DNA from: an uncultured Lentisphaeria bacterium
GTDB lineage: Bacteria; Verrucomicrobiota; Lentisphaeria; Victivallales; Victivallaceae
DNA: 17,327 bases
Assembly (NCBI GenBank): GCA_903821255.1
Contig: CAIJKT010000473.1
Location: 1-17,327 of the forward strand
Reading direction: 5' to 3'
Shown: positions 6,876 to 13,803 of the stretch, piece after piece
How the letters are laid out: each line of letters opens with the position of its first letter
Numbering within the stretch: the first letter of the stretch is position 1
Program-made: the position numbers and the translations under genes
The notes under the pieces: generated by a model
What the model was told of the DNA's origin: nothing
What the model saw: only the letters and a program-made list of their open reading frames with translations
Database searches by the model: none

Positions 6876-8714
6876 ATGAATATTATACCAATGCCGGCAA
6901 AAATAAAGATAAAAAACGGGACTTGTGCGCTGAATGAGAAAACGTCAATCATTCTTGATCAGGACAAGCCGCTGATTCCGCTGGAAGGTCCGCTGCTGCT
7001 GACAGACACTCTCGCCCAGGCCCTCTGCCGCCGTCCGGTTCTGACGCGTTCGAATAATCCCGGCGGGAATGCGATCTTCCTGACCGTCGCCGGCGCCGGC
7101 GACGCCCAGAGCTATAAAATGACGGTAGAGAAAGACGGCGTGACAATAACCGGCGACGGCCTGCCCGGGCTGTTTTACGGTATCCAGACCCTGCGCCAGA
7201 TGATCGCGGAATATGGCGCTGAACTGCCCTGCTGCACCATCACGGACACCCCGGATTTTCCCGTCCGCGGCTTTTATCATGATACCACCCGCGGCAAAGT
7301 GCCGAAGCTGGAAACGCTGTTTGAGCTGGCGGACAAGATGGCATATTACAAACTTAACCATCTGGAACTGTACGTTGAACATACTTTCGCCTTTGCGGAG
7401 ATGTCCGACGTCTGGGCCGGCAGCGACCCGCTGACCGCCGAGGAGATTCTGCGTCTGGACGAATATTGCAAAAAACGCTGCATTGATCTGGTGCCGTCCT
7501 TAAGCACGTTCGGCCATTGCTATCATTTACTTTGCAGCAAACGCCGGGAGCATTTGAACGAACTGGATATCAAGGCTTCCGAATTGCCTTTCTATTTTTA
7601 CGACCGGATGGCCCACTACACGCTGAACTGTTCCGACGCCGGTTCGTTCAAGCTGGTCGAAGGGATGATCGCGAAATTTTCTCCACTCTTCAGTTCCAAA
7701 TATTTTAATATCTGCTGCGATGAGACATTCGATCTGGGGACCGGCAGGAATGCCGCGAAAGCTAAAAAACACGGCAAAGTGCGCCTTTATCTGGACTTTC
7801 TGGAAAAGATTGTCGGCGCCGTCAGGAAACAGGATAAGATCCCGATGCTGTGGGGCGACGTCGTATTGCATGAACCCGGCCTGATTCCAGAATTCCCGAA
7901 AGGGACCATTGCGCTGAACTGGGATTATTCCGCGAAATGCCAATATCGCCCGTGCGAACCTTTCGCTGAAAATAAAATCCCGTTTTATGTCTGCCCCGGC
8001 GTTCACGGCTGGAATAATTTCTTTAACGACATCAATGCGGCATGTGAAAATATCTGGAATTACGCCGCCGCGGGCAGGAAGAACGGGGCGGCCGGCTTTC
8101 TCAATACAGACTGGGGCGATTACGGTCATGTCAATTTGTTCTTCAATTCCATGCACGGCATGATTTACGGCGCGGCGGTTTCCTGGAACGTTGATGCGGC
8201 GAAAGATACTGCCGCCTTTGATGAAGCGTTCAGTTCGCTGGAGCTGGGAGCTGATTCCGCCGCCGCAGTTGAAATCGCCAGAGCGATTTCGGCGGCAAAT
8301 TCGGTCAACTGGGGCCATGTGGTGCGCTGGTATGAATCCGTCCGCCGCGGCAATCCCGAGGCGGAGGCAATCAAGCAGATCACTGACTGTGCAGACCTGG
8401 GCAAGTTGTCCGCCAGCATCAAAAAAATGGAAAAACTAATTCCGGCGCTTACTTTGAAACTGAATTCCGCTAAAACCGCGCCATTGAATGTGCGGGAACT
8501 TGTTACCGGCGCCAGGGGGGCGCTGCTGATGCACCGGATCGCTCAGAGCGTTTGCCGCAGGGATAAGACTTCGGCGTGGAAAACCGCCGATGAAATAAGG
8601 TTCTTTGAAAAAGATTTGTCCGAAGTCTGGCATTGCCGCAATAAACCGTCCGAGTATTACCGCGTCAAAGAGACGCTATCGGGCATGGCAGTAATTCTGG
8701 ACAGCATTCGCTGA
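6876..8714 (+). CDS. GH20 beta-N-acetylhexosaminidase
   Basis: 612 residues, start supported by GGAG 10 bases upstream. Such enzymes remove terminal beta-linked GlcNAc or GalNAc from glycans by substrate-assisted catalysis. Residues ~1-115 form the GH20 N-terminal zincin-like (GH20b) domain, with GDGLPGLFYGIQTLRQM at its end. The TIM barrel starts at PDFPVRGFYHDTTRGKVP, and FNICCDETFDLG supplies the expected Asp282-Glu283 pair (Glu as acid/base, Asp orienting the acetamido group). GAAGFLNTDWGDYGH and SWN close the barrel near residue 440; a ~170-residue helical C-terminus follows. No signal peptide is present, so it probably acts in the cytoplasm on imported oligosaccharides. The exact substrate is not evident. 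It is controlled most likely by the divergent AraC gene and ends at a strong hairpin. Confidence 0.9.
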   Translation: MNIIPMPAKIKIKNGTCALNEKTSIILDQDKPLIPLEGPLLLTDTLAQALCRRPVLTRSNNPGGNAIFLTVAGAGDAQSYKMTVEKDGVTITGDGLPGLFYGIQTLRQMIAEYGAELPCCTITDTPDFPVRGFYHDTTRGKVPKLETLFELADKMAYYKLNHLELYVEHTFAFAEMSDVWAGSDPLTAEEILRLDEYCKKRCIDLVPSLSTFGHCYHLLCSKRREHLNELDIKASELPFYFYDRMAHYTLNCSDAGSFKLVEGMIAKFSPLFSSKYFNICCDETFDLGTGRNAAKAKKHGKVRLYLDFLEKIVGAVRKQDKIPMLWGDVVLHEPGLIPEFPKGTIALNWDYSAKCQYRPCEPFAENKIPFYVCPGVHGWNNFFNDINAACENIWNYAAAGRKNGAAGFLNTDWGDYGHVNLFFNSMHGMIYGAAVSWNVDAAKDTAAFDEAFSSLELGADSAAAVEIARAISAANSVNWGHVVRWYESVRRGNPEAEAIKQITDCADLGKLSASIKKMEKLIPALTLKLNSAKTAPLNVRELVTGARGALLMHRIAQSVCRRDKTSAWKTADEIRFFEKDLSEVWHCRNKPSEYYRVKETLSGMAVILDSIR

Positions 8715-8720
8715 ACTTTG

Positions 8721-8755
8721 AATCAAAACCACCAGTTGAACTGGTGGTTTTGATT
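8721..8755. terminator. bidirectional intrinsic terminator, perfect 17-bp arms
   Basis: AATCAAAACCACCAGTT and its exact reverse complement flank a single G, giving a 17-bp perfect inverted repeat. The core ACCACCAGTT/AACTGGTGGT is flanked by A-rich and T-rich ends, so both strands present a stem followed by TTTTGATT. It lies between the stops of two convergent genes (GH20 at 8714, SIMPL at 8768), where a shared terminator is expected. Confidence 0.8.
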
Positions 8756-8767
8756 TCGGGAAAGTGA

Positions 8768-9508
8768 TTAATCTTCGAGGATGAAGGATCCGGTAATCGA
8801 TACTGTAATTTTTACTTTGTCGGGTTCAATGGCGGTGTATTTTAAATTGGTATTCGGCATTGTATTGGGATAAAATACTTGTTGCGCCGGGGCTCCGGAA
8901 ATTGAAATTGAAGTCATTTTGCCAACTTTTTTACCGGCAATCGCGGCGAGTTCTTCCGCATTTTTCTTCATGTCGGCCAATGCCAGATCCTTGAGTTCCT
9001 TTTCAAGTTTCGCATACTCTTTCAGTCCGTAAATAACGGCACTGTTAATCTGCCCGCCATAATAGACCTGCGAATCTGCCGAAAGTGTCGCTCCGTTACG
9101 GATGGCGGTATCAATTATTTCGTATACGATTTTGCTATCCGCGGGAAGGGTGATCATGATCTGTTTGCGGATTTCCGGCTGCGGCTTGGCCTGATTATCC
9201 GGATTATAATTATTGGTGCGCTTTTGACCGAGACCAACAACTTTCTGTTCGATTTCTAAATCTTTATATTTCTCTTTAAGGGCATTTTCCAGTTTGGCAT
9301 ATTTCTCCTGGTAGGCCTTTTCCGCATCCACCATCAGGATGCCATCAGCGTTAAGGTAAATAATTATTTTGGCAACATCCGCTTTAACTTCCTTTTCAGC
9401 CTTGCCGGACGCAGAGATTTTGAAGACATCACTTTCCGCCGCGGAAATCATCATTCCGGAACAGAATAACACGGCCAGCAATAACGTCATGGTACTTTTT
9501 CTCAACAT
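8768..9508 (-). CDS. SIMPL (DUF541) domain exported protein
   Basis: 246 residues with a Sec signal peptide (MLRKSTMTLLLAVLFCSGMM, cleavage after about residue 23 at ISA-AES). The start is supported by AGGAGGAG 6 bases upstream. The mature part fits the SIMPL/DUF541 family: an opening FKISASGKAEKEVKADVAKI strand, a helical LENALKEKYKDLEIEQ region, TLPADSKIVYEIIDTAIRNGA, then GLKEYAKLEKELKDLALADMKKNAEELAAIAG and a closing KVKITVSITGSF strand. Homologues are periplasmic or surface proteins linked to oxidative stress or with no known role; the biochemical function is not established. It appears to be a single-gene unit with its own candidate promoter, ending at the shared terminator. Nothing around it indicates a specific partner. 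Confidence 0.9.
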   Translation of the reverse strand: MLRKSTMTLLLAVLFCSGMMISAAESDVFKISASGKAEKEVKADVAKIIIYLNADGILMVDAEKAYQEKYAKLENALKEKYKDLEIEQKVVGLGQKRTNNYNPDNQAKPQPEIRKQIMITLPADSKIVYEIIDTAIRNGATLSADSQVYYGGQINSAVIYGLKEYAKLEKELKDLALADMKKNAEELAAIAGKKVGKMTSISISGAPAQQVFYPNTMPNTNLKYTAIEPDKVKITVSITGSFILED

Positions 9509-9543
9509 GATTCTCCTCCTTGTTCTGTTTAATTACGCAGTGG

Positions 9544-9562
9544 ATTCACTATTGCAGTGAAT
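9544..9562. promoter_or_regulatory. perfect inverted repeat in the SIMPL leader
   Basis: ATTCACT-ATTGC-AGTGAAT: 7-bp perfect arms, 5-base loop, 36 bases upstream of the SIMPL start. If the promoter at 9573-9600 is real, the repeat lies at the very 5' end of the message and could form a leader stem-loop or be a repressor site. Confidence 0.35.
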
Positions 9563-9572
9563 AGTTATAGAT

Positions 9573-9600
9573 AAAATAACTTGAAAAATACAGCTTTCAA
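9573..9600 (-). promoter_or_regulatory. candidate promoter of the SIMPL gene
   Basis: On the minus strand TTGAAA (9600-9595) and TATTTT (9578-9573) are spaced by 16 bases, a fair sigma-70-like match. The -35 overlaps an inverted repeat CTTGAAA-N8-TTTCAAG (9580-9601) followed on the minus strand by TTATTTT. That could instead be a weak terminator of the esterase operon ending at 9662; the sequence does not decide between the two. Confidence 0.35.
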
Positions 9601-9661
9601 GAAGTAAAACCGAAAGAATCCCGGAGATGTTATTCCGCCCGGTTCCCGATGTAACTTGCAT

Positions 9662-10780
9662 TTATTCAGCAAGCAGGAGATAACCTATGTCGAAGCTGTG
9701 GCCGCTGCTGTCCGGGTGGCGTTCTGACAGCATCCGCACCCGCAGGATATGGCTGCCGTCCGCCAGGTCATTGGCAAGTACGGTCAGCACGGTGTGTCCG
9801 CCGGCCCAGGCATTGTTCGGCAGCTTTTGAAAATAACCTTCGAGCATGACCGGCGGACGGTCGTCAATTGTCGCCAGCGCCCGTCCGAAATCTCCTGCAT
9901 ACTGCTGGCAGCCGATGGCGATGTAACGGCCGCTGAAGCGCACTTCAAGCAGAGCTGCGGGATCATTTGTCTGCCAGCCGGAGTAACCGCCTTTGTGCGG
10001 GCCGGTCTGCCATCCGGTGCAGGTCAATACTTCCATGGAGCCGGCATCGGCAATGCGGACGTGTGCGTATTTGGCGGCGGCAGGGTCGAGGTAAGCCGGC
10101 AGCGGAACCGGATCCGCCGCGGGTGCAGTTTCAAGTTCCTGCATCAGCATGACGAGCATGTCTTTAATCAGAGTATGCCCCTGGTTGTCGGGATGGACGG
10201 TATCCGGCGAAATGTCGCTCCATGCGATCCGTCCGGCGGATACTTCCGGATATACGGCGTCACGATAAGATATCATCGGCAGTTGATAATGGCTGCCGGC
10301 GGGAATGTGCAGATGCTGTTTATTTTCGCCCAGATAGTTCATGGTGGAGATCAGGATTACAGCAGTATCGGGGGATAGTTCCAGGCATTTGCGGAGCAGC
10401 GCTTCGTAAGACGCGGCGGTATCCGGGTTGGTCGTATCGTTGACGGCGTATTCGACGGTAATTAGGTCAGGTGAATAACGCAGGAGATCTTTATCAACGC
10501 GAAAAGCGCCGAACAGACTGTTGGATGCGCCGATTCCGGCATTCACCACTTCGATGCCGGGATTGCGGTAATGCACGCGCAGCCAGGCGGCAAACTGTTC
10601 GACATAGCGGAGTTCCTTGCAGGAGGCCCCGGCGCCTTCAGTGATCGAGCCGCCGATAGCGCCGTAGACGATTCTCCGTCCCTGCCGGATTTTTTCAATA
10701 AATTCTAGGATTCTTGCCGGATTGCCCAGTGAGATTTTGCCACGCTGAAAAATGGCATTGGTAAGTGTAAGAAGGTTCAT
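9662..10780 (-). CDS. SGNH-superfamily esterase (GGSIT type) with C-terminal beta domain
   Basis: 372 residues; AAGGA 7 bases before the ATG supports the start. Residues ~35-225 form an SGNH hydrolase: block I IVYGAIGGSITEGAG with Ser45, block II NAGIGAS with Gly82/Gly84, block III VEYAVNDTT with Asn114, and block V SPDTVHPDNQGH with Asp193 and His196. All four catalytic blocks are intact. Residues ~235-372 form a beta-rich domain (GYSGWQTNDPAALLEVRFSG, GGHTVLTVLANDLADGSHILRVRML), which probably shapes substrate binding. No signal peptide is seen, so it is probably cytoplasmic. It is expected to cleave an ester, likely an acetyl group on a sugar; this is inferred from the family and from the glycosidases nearby. 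It is the last gene of a four-gene minus-strand operon, 29 bp after the FAD oxidoreductase gene. Confidence 0.85.
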   Translation of the reverse strand: MNLLTLTNAIFQRGKISLGNPARILEFIEKIRQGRRIVYGAIGGSITEGAGASCKELRYVEQFAAWLRVHYRNPGIEVVNAGIGASNSLFGAFRVDKDLLRYSPDLITVEYAVNDTTNPDTAASYEALLRKCLELSPDTAVILISTMNYLGENKQHLHIPAGSHYQLPMISYRDAVYPEVSAGRIAWSDISPDTVHPDNQGHTLIKDMLVMLMQELETAPAADPVPLPAYLDPAAAKYAHVRIADAGSMEVLTCTGWQTGPHKGGYSGWQTNDPAALLEVRFSGRYIAIGCQQYAGDFGRALATIDDRPPVMLEGYFQKLPNNAWAGGHTVLTVLANDLADGSHILRVRMLSERHPDSSGHSFDIGYLLLAE

Positions 10781-10809
10781 TTATTATCCTTATGGTCCAT
10801 TGAGATATT

Positions 10810-12105
10810 TTACAGCCGGACGCCGTTTTTCTCCAGGATTGACCGCACAAGTCTGCCGTCCAGGGCGCGCGGTGTACAGCCTTGCCTGACGCTCTCAGCC
10901 GCCGCGGTGCCTGCCGCTTCGCCCGTCGCCACGCAGTTGCCTGTCACGCGGTAGGATGCATGCGCTTCGTGTGAACCGGAGATGCAGCGTCCCGCGACCA
11001 GTAGCTGGTCCGCCTTCAGCGGAACAAGACAGCGGTAGGGAATATGGTAAGGCTTAACCTGATGACTGCAAAACTGTTCTTTGGAATCAGGGGAATGGAT
11101 GTCCACGCAGAATGTCGCCCGGCAGATTCCGTCTTCGAATGTCGCGCCCCGGATGAGGTCGTCGGTTTCCATGTGATACTCGCCCAGGATGCGCCGGGTC
11201 TCCCGCACGCCGATCTGCTGCGCGGTCTCGACCAGGCTTGCGCCGCCAAATACATCTTTCACGTTCCGCAGCAGTTTCATTGCCGTCTGCACCTGCCTGC
11301 GGCCTTCGATGACAGACTTGGTGAGGTCGTCCGCGTTCGTCCCGTCGGTGCCGCGGATGTGTGTCCACATGACTACTGCCGTTGCAGGTTCGCCCGGCAC
11401 CGGGATGAGCCACGGACGGTTGTATGGAATCGCATCGACTGCCGCCTGTTCATTGTGTTTCAGCAGGAGATTGTATAAGGCTTCAGCATCAGGCTGGGTG
11501 TAATCCGCGCCGCTGATTTTGAACATGACAGACATGGGCTGGGGCAGATTGTCGCTCATCCTGCCGAATTCATACTCGCACCCGGCATGCCAGGCCACGT
11601 CGCCGTCGCCGGTGCAGTCGATGACGACCCTGGCAAGGACGGCGCCGCGTCCGGATTTGTTTTCAATGATGACTCCGCGAACGGAGCTGCCGTCCATCAG
11701 CGTTCCCGCTGCAAGCGTGTAGAAAAGAACGTTCACTCCCGCATCCCGGGTCATTACATCAAGCAGATATTTCATCGCTTCCAGATTGAATGATATGTTC
11801 CACAAACCGCCCCAGTCGCCCTGCGCCTCCAGGCGGGAGATGATTTCACTGACAATCCCGCCTTTGTCTCTGCCGTCGAAAAGCGGGTTGAGCAGCCCCG
11901 CTGTCCAGAGACCGCCGAGACAGCCGAATTTCTCCACAACCAGGGTCTTCATTCCGGCGCGTGCCGCCGCCAGCGCCGCCCCGATGCCGGCGGGACCTCC
12001 GCCGACTACGACGACATCATACTCGCCGTAAACGGGAACCGTCCGCTCGGGCTCGATAATCGCGGTTGCCGCAGTCTGGCGGCTGATGTTTACAGAATAT
12101 TTCAT
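10810..12105 (-). CDS. FAD-dependent oxidoreductase (PF12831-like)
   Basis: 431 residues. An N-terminal Rossmann fold, YDVVVVGGGPAGIGAALAAA (GGGPAG at residues 35-40) ending in LVVEK, binds FAD. FGCLGGLWTAG follows it, as in the FAD_oxidored family. VIDCTGDGDVAWHAGCEYEFG (around 161-181) is the second FAD motif. LLVAGRCISGSHEAHASYRVTGNC, then an ATGEAAGTAAA helix near the C-terminus, complete the binding site. There is no signal peptide. The substrate is unknown; members near glycosidase genes are often assumed to act on sugars or sugar acids, but that is only context. The gene starts 8 bp after the flavin-reductase-like gene, whose last codons contain AAGGAAA as a distant Shine-Dalgarno. Co-transcription with a flavin-reductase fold and two SGNH-type hydrolases suggests a coupled redox and deacylation pathway. 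Confidence 0.88.
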   Translation of the reverse strand: MKYSVNISRQTAATAIIEPERTVPVYGEYDVVVVGGGPAGIGAALAAARAGMKTLVVEKFGCLGGLWTAGLLNPLFDGRDKGGIVSEIISRLEAQGDWGGLWNISFNLEAMKYLLDVMTRDAGVNVLFYTLAAGTLMDGSSVRGVIIENKSGRGAVLARVVIDCTGDGDVAWHAGCEYEFGRMSDNLPQPMSVMFKISGADYTQPDAEALYNLLLKHNEQAAVDAIPYNRPWLIPVPGEPATAVVMWTHIRGTDGTNADDLTKSVIEGRRQVQTAMKLLRNVKDVFGGASLVETAQQIGVRETRRILGEYHMETDDLIRGATFEDGICRATFCVDIHSPDSKEQFCSHQVKPYHIPYRCLVPLKADQLLVAGRCISGSHEAHASYRVTGNCVATGEAAGTAAAESVRQGCTPRALDGRLVRSILEKNGVRL

Positions 12106-12113
12106 TTATCGCT

Positions 12114-12698
12114 TCATTTCCTTTGCCAGACGGCGACGATTTCGCCGAAAAATAGTTTGTGCCCCTTCGGCGGATCGTTTTTAGTGGTCATGGTCGAGAA
12201 ACCTTTCTTGCAGACGATGATGAGCTTTGCCTCGGCATAGGCGATCCCCGGCGCAGTTGAGATGCCGGTGAGGCCGGCCTCTTTCGTCTTATCCATGTCG
12301 CGCCCTGATTTCGTGCCGAAAAGCTTCAGCGCGGGACGGTATTTATCGTCGAAAAAGGACAGGGTGAAATAGTCTTCTTTCTCAAGAAACTTGTAGGTGT
12401 TGCGGTCCGTGTGAACCAGGATGAAAGCCACCGGCTTGCCCCAGTTGCCGATGCCGCCCCAGCTTGCAGTCATGCCGTTGAATTTCTGTTCGCTGCCGGC
12501 CGTGATGAGCATCCAGTCGGAATTGATCATCTTGATGATGTTGCCCTGTATTTCGTCCGGGGATATTTTGTTGAAACTGGCTTTCAGGTCATAGGGTGGC
12601 GTTTTCGTTTCCACCGCGCTGTCGGCAAAGCAGTTAAGAGTCGAACCTAATACAACTGCAGCGGCCAGAAAAGCTGAAACATTCTTTCCGTAATTCAT
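12114..12698 (-). CDS. exported flavin reductase-like (FMN-binding split barrel) protein
   Basis: 194 residues; AAGGTG 6 bases upstream supports the start. Residues ~38-190 match the flavin reductase-like split barrel: MINSDWMLITAG, then FNGMTASWGGIGNWGKPVAF, then RNTYKFLEKEDYFTLSFFDD and LFGTKSGRDMDKT. These contain the NxMTASWG and GTxSGRD blocks expected to contact FMN. Unusually for the family, a Sec-type signal peptide precedes the domain (MNYGKNVSAFLAAAVVLGST, cleavage near CFA-DS), with no lipobox. This implies a periplasmic protein that would have to bind FMN after export, or one that has lost the cofactor and works differently. It sits between an exported DUF4886 protein (11 bp) and a cytoplasmic FAD oxidoreductase (8 bp) in one operon. 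Confidence 0.85.
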   Translation of the reverse strand: MNYGKNVSAFLAAAVVLGSTLNCFADSAVETKTPPYDLKASFNKISPDEIQGNIIKMINSDWMLITAGSEQKFNGMTASWGGIGNWGKPVAFILVHTDRNTYKFLEKEDYFTLSFFDDKYRPALKLFGTKSGRDMDKTKEAGLTGISTAPGIAYAEAKLIIVCKKGFSTMTTKNDPPKGHKLFFGEIVAVWQRK

Positions 12699-12709
12699 AT
12701 TTACACCTT

Positions 12710-13681
12710 TTATTTAGTTAAAGAACTCATATCCGGATGGAGTTTTTCGGCAACTGTTTCATGGGCGATGCGGCGGATGACGACGGCATCATCCAGGCTG
12801 ACTTCCGGCGGACAGAATTTGTTTTCGCGGGAATCGGCACCGAGGAGTGTTTCACGCCAGACCAGAGCGGCAAGCAGGCATCCGGCCTGGTTGGCATGAT
12901 GGTCATAAATCAGTTTCTGTTCGCCGGTATTTGTGTCTTTCCGCCACATCCAGCCGATACAGAGGGTGTGTTTCTGGTCAGGCAGATCGGGACAGGTCAT
13001 TTTCTTCGGATCAAAATCGGGATCCGGCTGGAACTTCCAGATCTGGCGGAGATTTTGAAAGGCATCGCCGACGGGAATTATCCTGAGATTGCCGAGTTCG
13101 GAGGCGATTTCGCGGTTGGCGGCATCAAGGTCCCGGTACATTTCCAACTGGTTTTTCCCTTTGGGTTTAAGCCGGGCATTGTCGACACGGTCGGCCCATA
13201 CTTCATGAACGACAATTTCAGCTTCCGGGCAATATTTTCTGATGTAGTCGCAGAGATCTTTAGCATGGGGGCGGTAGCTCGTAATGTCGTCGCTGAGGTG
13301 GCTTACCTGCTGTATCGTCACCACGTCCCATGCCTGGGCGGTCAGCATGTCTTTCAGGCTGGCTTTCTGCTTATTGTATATGTATGGTTTACCGGCCGGG
13401 TCGGCGGGATTCTGTTCATGGAGCCGGGCTAGTTTGATGTGTTTTTCAAAAGAGCAGCCGCCAATCTCGGCCTGGGCGACGATCAGTTTGTGGAGAGGAT
13501 CGCCTGTGTTGAGCTTTTCGCGGCAGGCATTGGCATTGCCGGAGAAGCTGTTGCCAATGGCCAGTACTTTCAGTTCTGATTTAGGCTCATGATTTTGGGC
13601 GACAGCCTGAAAGGATACCGCAGTGAACGCGAGAATAAATATTCCGCATCCGATGCTCATCAGATTTGCAGAGTTAAACAT
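12710..13681 (-). CDS. exported DUF4886 / SGNH-like protein
   Basis: 323 residues; AAGGA 6 bases upstream supports the start. A signal peptide spans about residues 1-29 (hydrophobic GCGIFILAFTAVSFQ, cleavage near AVA-QN). The body fits DUF4886, an SGNH-like fold: KVLAIGNSFSGNA has the block I Ser45, WDVVTIQQVSH is the block III region, EIVVHEVWADR follows, and YDHHANQAGCLLAALVWRE near residue 265 supplies the candidate His of block V. The family is considered a hydrolase, possibly an esterase on carbohydrate, but activity has not been shown to my knowledge. It is the first gene of a four-gene operon and the only member preceded by a recognisable promoter region. Its export complements the cytoplasmic esterase at the operon's other end. 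Confidence 0.8.
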   Translation of the reverse strand: MFNSANLMSIGCGIFILAFTAVSFQAVAQNHEPKSELKVLAIGNSFSGNANACREKLNTGDPLHKLIVAQAEIGGCSFEKHIKLARLHEQNPADPAGKPYIYNKQKASLKDMLTAQAWDVVTIQQVSHLSDDITSYRPHAKDLCDYIRKYCPEAEIVVHEVWADRVDNARLKPKGKNQLEMYRDLDAANREIASELGNLRIIPVGDAFQNLRQIWKFQPDPDFDPKKMTCPDLPDQKHTLCIGWMWRKDTNTGEQKLIYDHHANQAGCLLAALVWRETLLGADSRENKFCPPEVSLDDAVVIRRIAHETVAEKLHPDMSSLTK

Positions 13682-13697
13682 CGTAATTCCTTCTGAG

Positions 13698-13762
13698 ATT
13701 ATATTTTAGTAACAGTTCAGTTTAATAAAGTAAATTACTTTGAGTCTTTTGCAAAGTAATTT
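13698..13762 (-). promoter_or_regulatory. operon promoter with a three-half-site palindrome cluster
   Basis: On the minus strand TATAAT lies at 13703-13698, with ATTAAA 17 bases upstream as a poor -35; an overlapping TAAAAT (13708-13703) is an alternative -10. Immediately upstream is the palindrome AAAGTAA-A-TTACTTT (13727-13741). A second dyad, AAATTACTTTG-N9-CAAAGTAATTT (13732-13762), shares its left arm. Three copies of one 7-base half-site next to a weak -35 look like activator or repressor binding. The dyad could also form the terminator of the glycosidase gene ending at 13804, as only 122 bp separate the two genes. Confidence 0.5.
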
Positions 13763-13803
13763 GTGGTTTCTGTCGATAACTTTATGTTTTAAATTATGTT
13801 CTG

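Noticed and set aside
7527..8318. 263-codon antisense open frame inside GH20
   Set aside because: The plus strand encodes the conserved GH20 barrel here; the antisense frame arises from GC-biased third positions.
8721..8755. Perfect inverted repeat as an insertion-sequence end or excision scar
   Set aside because: No transposase, second copy or target-site duplication is visible, and its place between convergent stops fits a terminator.
9749..10378. 209-codon plus-strand frame opposite the SGNH esterase
   Set aside because: It overlaps the part of the SGNH gene carrying its Asp/His block; no independent support.
12737..13432. 231-codon plus-strand frame opposite the DUF4886 gene
   Set aside because: The minus-strand gene has signal peptide, Shine-Dalgarno and family motifs; the opposite frame has none.
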